Source: Agrilutibacter niabensis (GTDB lineage: Bacteria; Pseudomonadota; Gammaproteobacteria; Xanthomonadales; Xanthomonadaceae). From it: a DNA stretch of 64,000 nucleotides. The stretch is taken from positions 1-64,000 of the forward strand of contig NZ_JBHSNJ010000002.1 in assembly GCF_042657165.1 (NCBI RefSeq). The letters are read 5' to 3'. The first letter of the stretch is position 1. Every line of letters starts with the position of its first letter. The translations under genes were made by a program, and so were the position numbers. Positions 23,278 through 32,077 of this stretch are shown here, piece after piece. The notes under the pieces were generated by a model. The model did no database searches. It was not told the origin of the DNA and was given only the letters and a program-made list of their open reading frames with translations.

Positions 23278-24338
23278 GCGGCGGTCCACGCGTCGGCGGC
23301 TTGCGGATGGAGCAGCATGGCATCCCCGTACGAGAAGAACCGGTAGCGCTCGCGGATCGCGTGCTCGTAGGCCGCGAACATCCGCTCCTTGCCCGCGAAC
23401 GCCGAAACCAGCATCAGCAGCGTGCTTTCCGGCAGGTGGAAATTGGTGATCAGCGCATCGACGGAACGGATGCGATAGCCGGGGAGGATGAACAACCGCG
23501 TTTCGCCCGCGAACGGCTGCAACTCGCCGTTGCCGGCCTCATCCAGGCGTGTCGCGCTTTCCAGCGCGCGCACCACGGTCGTGCCCACCGCGACCACGCG
23601 CCCGCCTGCCGCGCGCGCACGGCGGATCTGCTCGATGAGCTCGGCGCCGACATTGAGCCATTCGCTGTGCATCACGTGCTGGTTGAGGTCGTCCACGCGC
23701 ACCGGCTGGAACGTGCCCGCGCCCACGTGCAGGGTGACGTGGCCGAACTGCACGCCCCTGGCGCGCAGGGCATCCAGCAACGTGTCGTCGAAGTGCAACC
23801 CAGCCGTCGGTGCGGCCACCGCGCCCACTTCGCGCGCGAATACGGTCTGGTAGCGCTCGTCGTCGTCCGCGCCCGGCTCACGCTGGATGTAGGGCGGCAG
23901 CGGCAACCGTCCCGCGTGCAGCAGCCACTGCTCCAGCGACTCGGGCACGTGGAAACGCACCAGGTAGAACTCGCCCTCGCGCCCCAGCACCTCCAACTCG
24001 CCGCCCGCATCGAGCGCGATGCGCGCGCCCTCCTTCGGCGACTTGCTCACCCCCAGTTGGACACGCGCGTCGAAGCCGCCGAGCAGGCGCTCGATCAGGA
24101 TCTCGACGCGGCCGCCGGTCGCCTTCTGCCCGAACAGGCGCGCCGGGATCACGCGGGTGTCGTTGAACACCAGCAGGTCGCCGGCCTGCAGCAGCGACGG
24201 CAGGTCGCGGAACACGCGGTCCTGGAAAGCCGCGTCGCCCGGCGGCACCACCAGCAACCGGCTGGCCGAACGCTCGGGCAACGGCGCCTGGGCGATCAGT
24301 TCCGGCGGCAGGTCGTAATGGAAGTCGGACTTCTTCAA
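23274..24338 (-). CDS. queA: S-adenosylmethionine:tRNA ribosyltransferase-isomerase
   Basis: This enzyme of about 354 aa makes epoxyqueuosine from preQ1-tRNA by transferring the ribosyl part of SAM. Family motifs include 'FHYDLPPELIAQAPLPERSA', 'LVFNDTRVIPARLFGQK', 'VAAPTAGLHFD' and 'HVGAGTFQPV'. The family normally begins MKKSDFHYDLP; here the codon before KKSDF is TTG (24336-24338), so I place the start there. An in-frame ATG at 24368 would add ten residues. It is the first gene of the queA-tgt-yajC-secD-secF unit. Confidence 0.94.
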   Translation of the reverse strand: MKKSDFHYDLPPELIAQAPLPERSASRLLVVPPGDAAFQDRVFRDLPSLLQAGDLLVFNDTRVIPARLFGQKATGGRVEILIERLLGGFDARVQLGVSKSPKEGARIALDAGGELEVLGREGEFYLVRFHVPESLEQWLLHAGRLPLPPYIQREPGADDDERYQTVFAREVGAVAAPTAGLHFDDTLLDALRARGVQFGHVTLHVGAGTFQPVRVDDLNQHVMHSEWLNVGAELIEQIRRARAAGGRVVAVGTTVVRALESATRLDEAGNGELQPFAGETRLFILPGYRIRSVDALITNFHLPESTLLMLVSAFAGKERMFAAYEHAIRERYRFFSYGDAMLLHPQAADAWTAA

Positions 24339-24408
24339 GGGGCGGACACGGCCAAAGCGAGCCGGCAATTGTAAGAGTTTCCGGCAGGCGCCCCCTGCCC
24401 CGGCGACC

Positions 24409-24840
24409 TCAGCGCTCGAACTTGGCCGACAGGATGATCGACGAGGTGGTCCGTTCGACCCCGTCGATGGCGCCGATGCGGTCGGTCAGCTCGTCCATTT
24501 CCCCCACGGTCGGGACCACGCCCATTGCGACCAGGTCGAAGGGGCCGCTGACCGAATGCAGCGCCCGCACCTCCGGCATCGCGCGCAGCGCCGCGACCAC
24601 GGAGGCCATCTGCTTGGGCAGCACGGTGATCATGATGTGGGCGCGGATATGGCCGCGCTCGGCATCATCGTGGACCTTCACGGTGTAACCGCCGATCACG
24701 CCCTGCCGTTCCAGCCGCTCGATCCGGCTCTGCACGGTGGTGCGGGACAGCTTCAGCCGGCGAGCGATTTCCGCGGTCGAAGCGCGGGCGTTCTCGCGCA
24801 GCACGGTGAGGAGCTGCTGGTCGGTGGCGGAGATCTTCAT
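24409..24840 (-). CDS. Lrp/AsnC family transcriptional regulator
   Basis: This is a 143-aa regulator with an N-terminal winged helix-turn-helix ('STAEIARRLKLSRTTVQSRI') and a C-terminal RAM/ligand-binding domain ('LHSVSGPFDLVAMG'). Lrp-type proteins bind amino acids and form DNA-wrapping octamers. The gene is divergent from a class III aminotransferase, and the shared 134-base spacer holds a strong palindrome. It therefore probably controls that gene and itself. ATG 24840 is used; GTG 24849 in the same frame is closer to a GAGGA box but leaves too short a gap. Confidence 0.94.
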   Translation of the reverse strand: MKISATDQQLLTVLRENARASTAEIARRLKLSRTTVQSRIERLERQGVIGGYTVKVHDDAERGHIRAHIMITVLPKQMASVVAALRAMPEVRALHSVSGPFDLVAMGVVPTVGEMDELTDRIGAIDGVERTTSSIILSAKFER

Positions 24841-24865
24841 ATGGAACACAAATCCTCGGCGAATC

Positions 24866-24890
24866 GACGAAATAATGGAGTGATTTCGTC
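24866..24890. promoter_or_regulatory. palindromic candidate Lrp operator
   Basis: The perfect inverted repeat GACGAAAT-N9-ATTTCGTC lies in the AT-rich spacer between the Lrp gene and the aminotransferase gene. TCGACGA, which overlaps its left arm, recurs at 24907-24913. A GATAAT box (24924-24929) downstream could be the -10 of the aminotransferase promoter. Binding by the divergent Lrp regulator is inferred from position. Confidence 0.6.
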
Positions 24891-24974
24891 CAAATCGCCA
24901 CTATCGATCGACGATTTAATTCAGATAATAGGCCGATGGCCCCAGTCCGATGGGCCCCAGTCCAGGAGAATCCC

Positions 24975-26471
24975 ATGGCCGTGATCGACAAACTCGCCTC
25001 CCTGCGCGCCCATGGCGGCAAGCGCCGCACCGTTGGCCTGGATGACGCCGTCATCGCCAGGTTCGCCACGTCGCACCCGGACCTGGCCGAGGCCATCGAC
25101 GCGGCCGCCGCCGAATACGAGGCGATCAGGGGTGAGTTCTCCGACCTGCTCGACCTGGACGAAGAAGTGCAGCTGCGCGCCGTCCAGGCCGGCTACGTCA
25201 ACTTCTACGCCGACGATGGCGTGAACCCGTACATCGCCCTCGCCGCCCGCGGCCCCTGGGTGGTCACCCTCAAGGGCGCCGTGCTGCACGACTCCGGCGG
25301 ATACGGCATGCTCGGTTTCGGCCACACGCCCAAGGCCGTGATCGACGCCATGGCCAAGCCGCAGGCGATGGCCAACATCATGACCCCGTCCCTGTCGCAA
25401 CTGCGCTTCGAGAAGGCGATCCGTGCCGCCATCGGCGTCAACCGCGGTGGTTGCCCCTACGAGAAGTTCCTGTGCCTGAACTCGGGGTCGGAATCGGTCT
25501 CGCTGGCCTCGCGCATCGTCGACGCCAACGCCAAGACCATGACCGATCCGGGCGCGCGCCACGCGGGCCGCACCATCAAGCGCCTCGTCGTGAAGGGCAG
25601 CTTCCACGGCCGAACCGAGCGCCCTGCCCTGTATTCGGATTCCTCGCGCAAGACCTACATCCAGTACCTGGCCAGCTTTCGCGGCGAGGACACGGTGCTG
25701 GCGGTGGAGCCCTACGACATCGACGCGCTGAAGCAGGCCTTCGCCGACGCCGACGCCAACGGCTGGTTCATCGAGGCGATGTTCCTCGAACCGGTGATGG
25801 GCGAAGGCGACCCGGGCCGCGGCGTGCCGGTGGCGTTCTACAACGCCGCCCGCGAACTCACCAAGGGCCACGGTTCACTGCTGCTGGTCGACTCGATCCA
25901 GGCCGGGCTGCGCGCCAACGGCGTGCTGTCGATCATCGACTACCCCGGCTTTGAAAACGCCGAGGCGCCGGACATGGAGACCTATTCCAAGGCGCTCAAC
26001 GCCGGCCAGTACCCGCTGTCGGTGCTCGCCGTCAGCAAGCACGCCGGCGAGATCTACCGGAAGGGCCTGTACGGCAACACCATGACCACCAACCCGCGCG
26101 CGCTCGACGTCGCGGTCGCGGTGCTCAAGCAGGTCACTCCGGCGCTGCGCGAGAACATCCGCAGCAAGGGCAAGGAGGCGACCGACAAGCTGGAGAAGCT
26201 GAAGTCCGAGCTCGGCGGCATGATCACCAAGGTCCAGGGCACCGGCCTGCTGTTCTCCTGCGAGCTGTCGAACGAATTCAAGTGCTTCGGCGCGAACTCG
26301 ACCGAGGAGTGGCTGCGCGAACACGGCATCGGCGTGATCCATGGCGGCGTCAATTCGCTGCGCTTCACCCCGACCTTCAACATCACCAGCGAGGAGATCG
26401 ACCTCGTGGTCGGCATGGTCGCCCGCGCGCTGAAGGAAGGCCCGCGCGCGCAGCAGGCCGCCGCGGCCTGA
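24975..26471 (+). CDS. class III (fold type I) PLP-dependent aminotransferase
   Basis: This is a 498-aa enzyme with 'CLNSGSESVSLASRIVDANA' (PLP-phosphate binding), 'GSFHGRTERPALYSDSSRKT', a 'LLLVDSIQAGLRANG' strand (the PLP-pyridine Asp) and 'LSVLAVSKHAGEIYRKGLYG', whose Lys should be the Schiff-base lysine. 'LYGNTMTTNPRA' follows, as in class III enzymes. The amino donor cannot be fixed from sequence; lysine or ornithine-type omega-transamination is possible. AGGAG lies nine bases before ATG 24975. It is divergent from, and probably controlled by, the Lrp gene. The C-terminus is an Ala-rich tail. Confidence 0.92.
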   Translation: MAVIDKLASLRAHGGKRRTVGLDDAVIARFATSHPDLAEAIDAAAAEYEAIRGEFSDLLDLDEEVQLRAVQAGYVNFYADDGVNPYIALAARGPWVVTLKGAVLHDSGGYGMLGFGHTPKAVIDAMAKPQAMANIMTPSLSQLRFEKAIRAAIGVNRGGCPYEKFLCLNSGSESVSLASRIVDANAKTMTDPGARHAGRTIKRLVVKGSFHGRTERPALYSDSSRKTYIQYLASFRGEDTVLAVEPYDIDALKQAFADADANGWFIEAMFLEPVMGEGDPGRGVPVAFYNAARELTKGHGSLLLVDSIQAGLRANGVLSIIDYPGFENAEAPDMETYSKALNAGQYPLSVLAVSKHAGEIYRKGLYGNTMTTNPRALDVAVAVLKQVTPALRENIRSKGKEATDKLEKLKSELGGMITKVQGTGLLFSCELSNEFKCFGANSTEEWLREHGIGVIHGGVNSLRFTPTFNITSEEIDLVVGMVARALKEGPRAQQAAAA

Positions 26472-26495
26472 CCCGCGCGCGGCAGGCGAATCGAG

Positions 26496-26524
26496 AAGGC
26501 CGGGGCGACCCGGCCTTTTTCTTG
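26496..26524 (+). terminator. intrinsic terminator after the aminotransferase
   Basis: The stem AAGGCCGGG / CCCGGCCTT has a GCGA loop and is followed by TTTCTTG. Confidence 0.82.
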
Positions 26525-26587
26525 CCCGGTGTTTTGTGCCCGCCCCACGCGGCGGGCATGCTTGGCGCTCGAACCGGGAGTCCGCGC

Positions 26588-27220
26588 ATGAAGATCGTCG
26601 AAGTCCGCCATCCGCTGGTGCGCCACAAGCTGGGGCTGATGCGCGTCGAGGGCATCAGTACCAAGGAATTCCGCGAGCTCGCTTCGGAAGTCGCCACGCT
26701 GCTGACCTATGAAGCGACGTCGGACCTTGAAACCGAGGAAGTCGTGATCCAAGGCTGGGCCGGTCCGGTCGCGACGCACCGGATCAAGGGCGCGAAGGTC
26801 ACGCTCGTGCCGATCCTGCGCGCGGGGCTCGGCATGCTGCCGGGCGTGCTCGAATTGATCCCCGCGGCGAAGGTCGGCGTGGTCGGACTCCAGCGCGACG
26901 AACGCTCGCTGCAGCCCACCGGCTACTACGAGAAGCTGACCGGCCGCATGGAGGAGCGCACGGCGATCATCCTCGACCCCATGCTGGCCACCGGCGGCAC
27001 GCTCATCGCGACCGTCGAAATGCTCAAGGCCGCCGGCTGCCGGCGCATCAAGGGCCTGTTCCTCGTCGCCGCGCCGGAAGGATTGCGTGCACTGCAAGCG
27101 AAACACCCGGATGTAGAGGTCTACACCGCCGCCATCGACGAACGGCTCAACGAGGTGGGCTACATCCTGCCCGGACTGGGCGATGCGGGCGACAAGATCT
27201 TCGGAACGCGGCACCCGTAG
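26588..27220 (+). CDS. upp: uracil phosphoribosyltransferase
   Basis: This is a 210-aa pyrimidine salvage enzyme that converts uracil and PRPP to UMP. Signatures are 'EVRHPLVRHKLGLMR' at the N-terminus, 'VPILRAGLGMLPGVLELIP', the PRPP loop 'AIILDPMLATGGTL' and the uracil-binding C-terminus 'GYILPGLGDAGDKIFGT'. Length fits E. coli Upp (208). It is a single-gene unit behind a terminator and convergent with the TMEM43-like gene. Confidence 0.97.
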   Translation: MKIVEVRHPLVRHKLGLMRVEGISTKEFRELASEVATLLTYEATSDLETEEVVIQGWAGPVATHRIKGAKVTLVPILRAGLGMLPGVLELIPAAKVGVVGLQRDERSLQPTGYYEKLTGRMEERTAIILDPMLATGGTLIATVEMLKAAGCRRIKGLFLVAAPEGLRALQAKHPDVEVYTAAIDERLNEVGYILPGLGDAGDKIFGTRHP

Positions 27221-27238
27221 CCACGAAGAACCAGGGCG

Positions 27239-27955
27239 CTATCGGCGGCGCCTTCGACGCCGCATGGCGACGGCAATCGCGACGATCACCACGAGGCCGC
27301 CAGCAAGGAAGGGCCAGGCGCGCTGCGCATCCGGCATCGGCGTGACCGGCGCCGCCGCGGGTCCCGGCAGCACGCCGCCCCCGGGCACGCCGTCCTGGGA
27401 ATCGTTCGCCAAGCGCCATACGCCGTCGCGCAGCAGCACCTTCCCCGTGAGCGGCGGCAGCACCAGTTCGCGCCAGCTCACGCGCAGGTCGCCGATCTGC
27501 GGATCCAGCGGATTCTCGGCGCTGCCCAGGCCCTCGCCTTCGGGCTGGAACGACGCCGCGAGGTTCGCCGGCAGGCGCGAGAAGTTCGGGCGCAGCATCC
27601 GCCATTCACCCAGGGTGCGCAGCACGGCCGGATCGAGTGGCTTGCCATCGAGCGTCGCCTTTTCAGCCCACCAGCGCCCATTGTCGAGCAGCAGCTTCGG
27701 TGGGTTCTCGTGTCCGGCAGCAAAGCCTGCCGACTCGATCGGCGCGGCATGCCAGACACGTTCGTAACCGCCTTCGGTGGCGCGCCACTGGTACATCTCG
27801 ACACGGCGATCGAGGCCGAACTCGCGGGTACCGACCTTGAAATCCGGGTCGACCAGGGCGGCGCCCGGTTCGGGAAAGTCCTCCGGCTCGCCCTGCGCGA
27901 GCGCAGGCACGGCGTGCAGCAGCAGCGCCAGGGCAGCGAACCGGAGCACGCTCAC
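27239..27955 (-). CDS. TMEM43-like membrane protein
   Basis: This is a 238-aa protein with an N-terminal signal ('LRFAALALLLHAVPALAQG'), a periplasmic body and one C-terminal helix (about 212-230) ending in a run of Arg. The stretch 'NPLDPQIGDLRVSWRELVLP' resembles the 'GDxRVs...' core of TMEM43-family proteins, whose function is unknown in bacteria; the match is by eye. The GTG start (27953-27955) overlaps the stop of the upstream metallo-hydrolase gene as GTGA, so the two are translationally coupled. Confidence 0.7.
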   Translation of the reverse strand: MSVLRFAALALLLHAVPALAQGEPEDFPEPGAALVDPDFKVGTREFGLDRRVEMYQWRATEGGYERVWHAAPIESAGFAAGHENPPKLLLDNGRWWAEKATLDGKPLDPAVLRTLGEWRMLRPNFSRLPANLAASFQPEGEGLGSAENPLDPQIGDLRVSWRELVLPPLTGKVLLRDGVWRLANDSQDGVPGGGVLPGPAAAPVTPMPDAQRAWPFLAGGLVVIVAIAVAMRRRRRRR

Positions 27956-28842
27956 GCCGTCAGTGCCCTGGCGTGCAGGGCGGGTACCTCATGCGAAGTG
28001 CCGAACTTGCCCTTGTCGTCGCGCACGACCCGCGCCAGCGCGCAGCCCGGATCGTGGGTGAAGAACAGGTGCACGTTGCGCGCCAGCTTGTCCTCGAGGA
28101 AGTGCTTCTTCTCGTCGATCAGCAGTTCCGCGTTGCGGTCGTACCCCATCGTGATGGGCACGTGCACCCACGGTCGCCCCGGGATCAGGTCGGCGCAGAA
28201 CACCACGCCGCCATGCGCATCGCCGTTGACCATTTCCGGTCCGACGATCTCCGAGAGCATCAGGCCCGGCGTGTGGCCATCGCTGTAGTGGAAGCGCACG
28301 GCATTTCCGAGCGTCTTCGAATGCGCGCCGTCGACCAGCTCCAGCCGCCCGGTTGCCTCGAGCAGCCCGGGCAGTTCGGCGATGAAACTGGCGCGGTCGC
28401 GCGGATGCGGGTGCCGCGCGCGCTCCCAGTGCTCGCGGCCGACGACATAGCCTGCATTGGGAAAGACCAGCCGAGGGGCAACGCCCTCTTCCCACTTCGC
28501 CAGCACGCCGCCGGCGTGGTCGAAGTGCAGGTGCGACAGCACCACGACGTCGATGTCCTCCGGCTTGAATCCCGCGTCCGCCAAGGAGTCCAGCAGCACA
28601 TGGCGTTCCTCGTTGACGCCGTAGCGCTCGCGCAGCTTCGGTTCGAAGAACGCACCGATGCCGGCCTCGAACAGCACGGTCTTGCCGGCGAGCGGACTGG
28701 CGAGCAGGGCGCGGCAGGCGAGGTCGATGCGATTGTGCGCATCGGGCGGCGACCACTTCTCCCACATCGCCCGCGGCGCGTTGCCGAACATCGCACCGCC
28801 GTCGAGCTTCTGGCTGTTGCCGAGCAGGGACCAGAGTTTCAT
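27952..28842 (-). CDS. MBL-fold metallo-hydrolase
   Basis: This 296-aa cytoplasmic enzyme has the intact zinc motif 'VVLSHLHFDHAGG' (HxHxDH) and later His/Asp ligands ('YSDGHTPG', 'VFCADLIPG'). The opening 'MKLWSLLGNSQKLDGGAMFG' is typical of a subfamily that includes AttM/quorum-quenching-like lactonases and broad esterases; no substrate can be named. It is first in a two-gene unit with the TMEM43-like gene, overlapping it by four bases. Confidence 0.88.
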   Translation of the reverse strand: MKLWSLLGNSQKLDGGAMFGNAPRAMWEKWSPPDAHNRIDLACRALLASPLAGKTVLFEAGIGAFFEPKLRERYGVNEERHVLLDSLADAGFKPEDIDVVVLSHLHFDHAGGVLAKWEEGVAPRLVFPNAGYVVGREHWERARHPHPRDRASFIAELPGLLEATGRLELVDGAHSKTLGNAVRFHYSDGHTPGLMLSEIVGPEMVNGDAHGGVVFCADLIPGRPWVHVPITMGYDRNAELLIDEKKHFLEDKLARNVHLFFTHDPGCALARVVRDDKGKFGTSHEVPALHARALTA

Positions 28843-28936
28843 TGCCGCCCTTTCCTTGAATGCACCAGCGGATTATCGCGCCGATGGCTGCATTGGCGAA
28901 GTGGACGCGTGTTCCGCACCCGCCAGGACGCCGGTG

Positions 28937-30664
28937 TCAGCGCCCGTCCGGCAGTACCTCCGCGCTGCCCACCGGGTTGCGCGGATCGCTGCCGCCTTCC
29001 AACTCCCCGGTACGCTTGTTCCACGAAACCGTCTGGAGGTTGCCCCAGGGCGCTTCCGCCGCATTCACCGTGTGCCCCATCGCCTGCAGCGCCGCCACGG
29101 TGGGAGCATCGATCGCGCCCTTCTCGGCGGAGATCGCATCCGGCATCCACTGGTGGTGGAAGCGCGGCAGCGCCGCCACCTGTTGGGCGTTCAGGCCGGC
29201 GTCGTACCCGAGGATGCCCACCAGCACTTCGGTAATGATGCGGCTGCCGCCTGGGGCTCCCAGCACCGCGAGCCGATCCTTGGACTCGATGAAGCTGGGC
29301 GTCATCGAACTGAGCATGCGCTTGCCGGCTTCCGGCGCGTTGGCGGCGAAGCCCATCACGCCGAACGCATTGGGGGTGCCCGGGCGCAGCGCGAAGTCGT
29401 CCATTTCATTGTTGAGCAGCACGCCGGTGCCCGGCGCGACCATGCCCGAGCCGTACAGCAGGTTCACCGTCTGCGTGGCGGACACGCGGTTGCCTTCGGC
29501 ATCGATGATCGAGAAGTGCGTGGTCTCGTCGTCTTCCAGCGGCGCCGGCTGGCCCGGCAGCAGCGCACTGGGCGTGGCCTTGTCGGGATGGATCGTGGCG
29601 CGCAGGCCCGCGGCGTAATGCGGGCTCATCAGGCGCTGCATCGGCATCTTCACGAAGTCGGGGTCGCCCAGGTAGATGGTGCGATCGCGATAGGCACGGC
29701 GCATCGCCTCGACGATGACGTGGTGGCGATGCGCGTCGTCGAGCTTGGCGAGGTCCCAGCCTGCGAGGATCTGCAGCATTTCCGCCAGCGCCACGCCGCC
29801 GGACGACGGCGGCGGCGCGGTGGTGATGTCCCAGTCGCGATAGCGGAAGCGCAGCGGCTCGCGCTCCTTGACGCGATAGCCGGTGAGTTCGTCGGCGCGC
29901 CACTTGCCGCCTTCCTCCTTCACCGCTGCGAGCAGCTTCTTCGCGGTGTCGCCACGATAGAAGCCGTCGAAGCCCTTCTCGGCGATGAGTTCGATCGTCC
30001 GCGCCAGTTCGGGCTGCTTGAGGAGCTCGCCGGTCACCGGCGGCGTGCCGTCGGCGAGGAAGACCGCGCGCGTGCCGCGGTAGCGCTCCATCACCGCACG
30101 GCGGCTGGCATAGCCGCGTTCGAGCCGCGGATAGATCTCGAAGCCATCGCGGGCCAGGCGGATCGCGGGCGCCAGCGAGGTCCCTAGCGGGAGGCGGCCG
30201 TAGCTCTGGGCCAGGTGCACCAGCGCCGCGGGCAGGCCGGGAATGCCCGCCGACCACGGCCCGTTGGTGGCGCGGTCGCGATTGAGCTCGCCCTTTTCGT
30301 CGAGGAATGCAGCGGGAGTGGCCGAAGCCGGCGCGGTCTCGCGCGCATCGACGAAGACATCCTTGCCGGTCCTGGCGTCATGCAGCAGGAAGAAGCCTCC
30401 ACCGCCGATGCCGGAACTGATCGGTTCCACCACCGACAGGGTGGCCGACACCGCCACCGCGGCATCGAACGCGTTGCCGCCGGCGCGGATCATGTCCAGG
30501 CCGGCCTGCGTCGCCAGCGCGTGGCCGCTGGCGATGGCCGCACCGGAAGGCTGCGCCTGTGCCGATGGCGGGGAGGATGCCTGCGCGGCGAATGAACTGC
30601 TGGGGGCGGACAACAACGCAAACGACAACAGCAGTGCACGCAATGGCATCGGCATCTTCCTCAA
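28937..30664 (-). CDS. ggt: gamma-glutamyltransferase
   Basis: This 575-aa periplasmic proenzyme cleaves gamma-glutamyl bonds of glutathione and related compounds. The signal peptide ends near 'SFAAQA'. The protein should self-cleave before the first Thr of 'DDETTHFSIIDAEGNRVSAT', giving a large subunit (about 375 aa) and a small subunit. Conserved 'ATQAGLDMIRAGGNAFDAAV' and 'GAPGGSRIITEV' are present. It is a single-gene unit; neighbours suggest no special role. Confidence 0.95.
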   Translation of the reverse strand: MRKMPMPLRALLLSFALLSAPSSSFAAQASSPPSAQAQPSGAAIASGHALATQAGLDMIRAGGNAFDAAVAVSATLSVVEPISSGIGGGGFFLLHDARTGKDVFVDARETAPASATPAAFLDEKGELNRDRATNGPWSAGIPGLPAALVHLAQSYGRLPLGTSLAPAIRLARDGFEIYPRLERGYASRRAVMERYRGTRAVFLADGTPPVTGELLKQPELARTIELIAEKGFDGFYRGDTAKKLLAAVKEEGGKWRADELTGYRVKEREPLRFRYRDWDITTAPPPSSGGVALAEMLQILAGWDLAKLDDAHRHHVIVEAMRRAYRDRTIYLGDPDFVKMPMQRLMSPHYAAGLRATIHPDKATPSALLPGQPAPLEDDETTHFSIIDAEGNRVSATQTVNLLYGSGMVAPGTGVLLNNEMDDFALRPGTPNAFGVMGFAANAPEAGKRMLSSMTPSFIESKDRLAVLGAPGGSRIITEVLVGILGYDAGLNAQQVAALPRFHHQWMPDAISAEKGAIDAPTVAALQAMGHTVNAAEAPWGNLQTVSWNKRTGELEGGSDPRNPVGSAEVLPDGR

Positions 30665-30702
30665 GGGCGGGCTTGTCTTCCGCTGGTCGGGTCAAGGCAA
30701 CA

Positions 30703-30954
30703 TCAGCCCTGCGCCTGCAGGCGCGCGAGCTTGGCCAGCAGCTGTTCGTTGGATTCCGGGAAGGCAGGGTCCGGATCGATGCATTCGACCGGACAGACGA
30801 CCACGCATTGCGGTTCATCGAAGTGGCCCACGCATTCGGTACAGCGCGCGGGATCGATCACGTAAATCGTCTCGCCCTGCGAAATCGCCTGGTTGGGACA
30901 AGCCGGTTCGCAGACATCGCAGTTGACGCAGAGCTCGTTGATCTTCAGCGCCAT
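30703..30954 (-). CDS. YfhL family 4Fe-4S ferredoxin
   Basis: This is an 83-aa two-cluster ferredoxin: cluster I 'CVNCDVCEPACPNQAI', cluster II 'CTECVGHFDEPQCVVVCPVE', the latter with the long loop between the second and third Cys typical of YfhL/FdX-type proteins. It is a cytoplasmic electron carrier whose partner is unknown. It is commonly found near coaD in Gammaproteobacteria, and coaD is indeed the second gene upstream here. Confidence 0.95.
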   Translation of the reverse strand: MALKINELCVNCDVCEPACPNQAISQGETIYVIDPARCTECVGHFDEPQCVVVCPVECIDPDPAFPESNEQLLAKLARLQAQG

Positions 30955-31016
30955 GGTTACCGCATTTCACTCCACATCGATGGCTCGCGCCCGCAACGCG
31001 GGCGCGAGCCGGAACA

Positions 31017-31508
31017 TCACTTTGCTTCGACGAACTTGAACGTGGCTTCCGAGGGAGCCACTGCCGCCTTGACCCGATCGCTGTCGGCCTGCGCGCCGAT
31101 GAAGAGCACCTTGACGCCCTTCATCGCGCCCGGCTGCGCCTTGCTGAAGGCGGCGACCGCGAGGTCGGCGCTCTTGGCGGAGTTCGGGCCGCCGAACGCC
31201 AGCAGCGTGCCTTCCACGCCACCACGTTCCATGTCGCCTTCGGCCTTCTCCAGCTGGCGGTCGTAGGCGCCCTGGAAGTCGGCGGAGGAGTCGGCCGGCA
31301 GCGTGTAGACGTAGGTGCTGGTCGCGTTGTCGAGGTTGCGGGTCACGACGTCGGTCAGGTAGGCGTTCCAGGCGTTCTCGTCGGTCGGAGTAGCCGGCAT
31401 GGTGACCGGCGCCTTCACGGTTTCCTGCGCGGCTTCCTCCTTCTTGCAGGCGCCCAGGAAGGGCAGCACGAGGCAGGCGGCGAGCAGCAGGCGGGTTGCG
31501 TTCTTCAT
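31017..31508 (-). CDS. hypothetical lipoprotein (163 aa)
   Basis: The signal peptide 'MKNATRLLLAACLVLPFLGAC' contains a lipobox (LGAC), so Cys21 should be lipidated. The mature protein has a charged KKEE linker, then a soluble domain with 'LTDVVTRNLDNATSTYVYTL' and a C-terminal half of alternating strands ('KGVKVLFIGAQADSDRVKAA'). The family is not recognised. It lies between coaD and the ferredoxin gene on the same strand, probably in one transcript. Confidence 0.82.
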   Translation of the reverse strand: MKNATRLLLAACLVLPFLGACKKEEAAQETVKAPVTMPATPTDENAWNAYLTDVVTRNLDNATSTYVYTLPADSSADFQGAYDRQLEKAEGDMERGGVEGTLLAFGGPNSAKSADLAVAAFSKAQPGAMKGVKVLFIGAQADSDRVKAAVAPSEATFKFVEAK

Positions 31509-31570
31509 CGGGTGTTCCCCCAGTCTTGTTAATGCGTGGATTCTAAGTGCGCCGATCCCTGCGCGGTGGA

Positions 31571-32077
31571 TCATGCGTCGTGGTTGCGTTGCCATTGCGC
31601 CTGCAACGCGGAGGCCACCGCTGGCGGCACGAAGCCGGAGACGTCGCCGCCGAGGCGGGCGATCTCGCGGACCAGCGATGAGGAAATGAAGCCGTACTGC
31701 TCGGCCGGCGTGAGGAACAGCGTCTCCACGTCCGGGATCAGGTGGCGGTTCATGCTCGCCAGCTGGAACTCGTATTCGAAGTCGGAAACGGCGCGCAGCC
31801 CACGCATCAGCACGCCCGCGCCGACTTCGTCGACGAAGTGCGCAAGCAGGCCGGCGAATCCCCGGACCTCGACGTTGGCGTGGTGGGAAACCGCCTCCTG
31901 CGCCAGCTGCACGCGCAGGGCAAGCGGCAGTGCGGGGCCTTTGCCCGGGCTGGCGGCCACCCCGATGATCATCCGCTCGAACAGCGGCGCGGCGCGGTCG
32001 ACAAGATCGACGTGGCCGTTGGTGATCGGATCGAAGGTGCCGGGATAGACGGCGATTCGGTTACGGGCGGCGGTCAT
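31571..32077 (-). CDS. coaD: phosphopantetheine adenylyltransferase
   Basis: This 168-aa enzyme catalyses the fourth step of coenzyme A synthesis (ATP plus 4'-phosphopantetheine to dephospho-CoA). Nucleotidyltransferase motifs are 'YPGTFDPITNGHVDLVDRA' (T/HxGH as TNGH), 'MRGLRAVSDFEYEFQLA' and the C-terminal 'ISSSLVREIARLGGDVSGFV'. The ATG 32077 overlaps the rsmD stop as ATGA; a longer in-frame extension would run through rsmD and is rejected. Confidence 0.97.
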   Translation of the reverse strand: MTAARNRIAVYPGTFDPITNGHVDLVDRAAPLFERMIIGVAASPGKGPALPLALRVQLAQEAVSHHANVEVRGFAGLLAHFVDEVGAGVLMRGLRAVSDFEYEFQLASMNRHLIPDVETLFLTPAEQYGFISSSLVREIARLGGDVSGFVPPAVASALQAQWQRNHDA

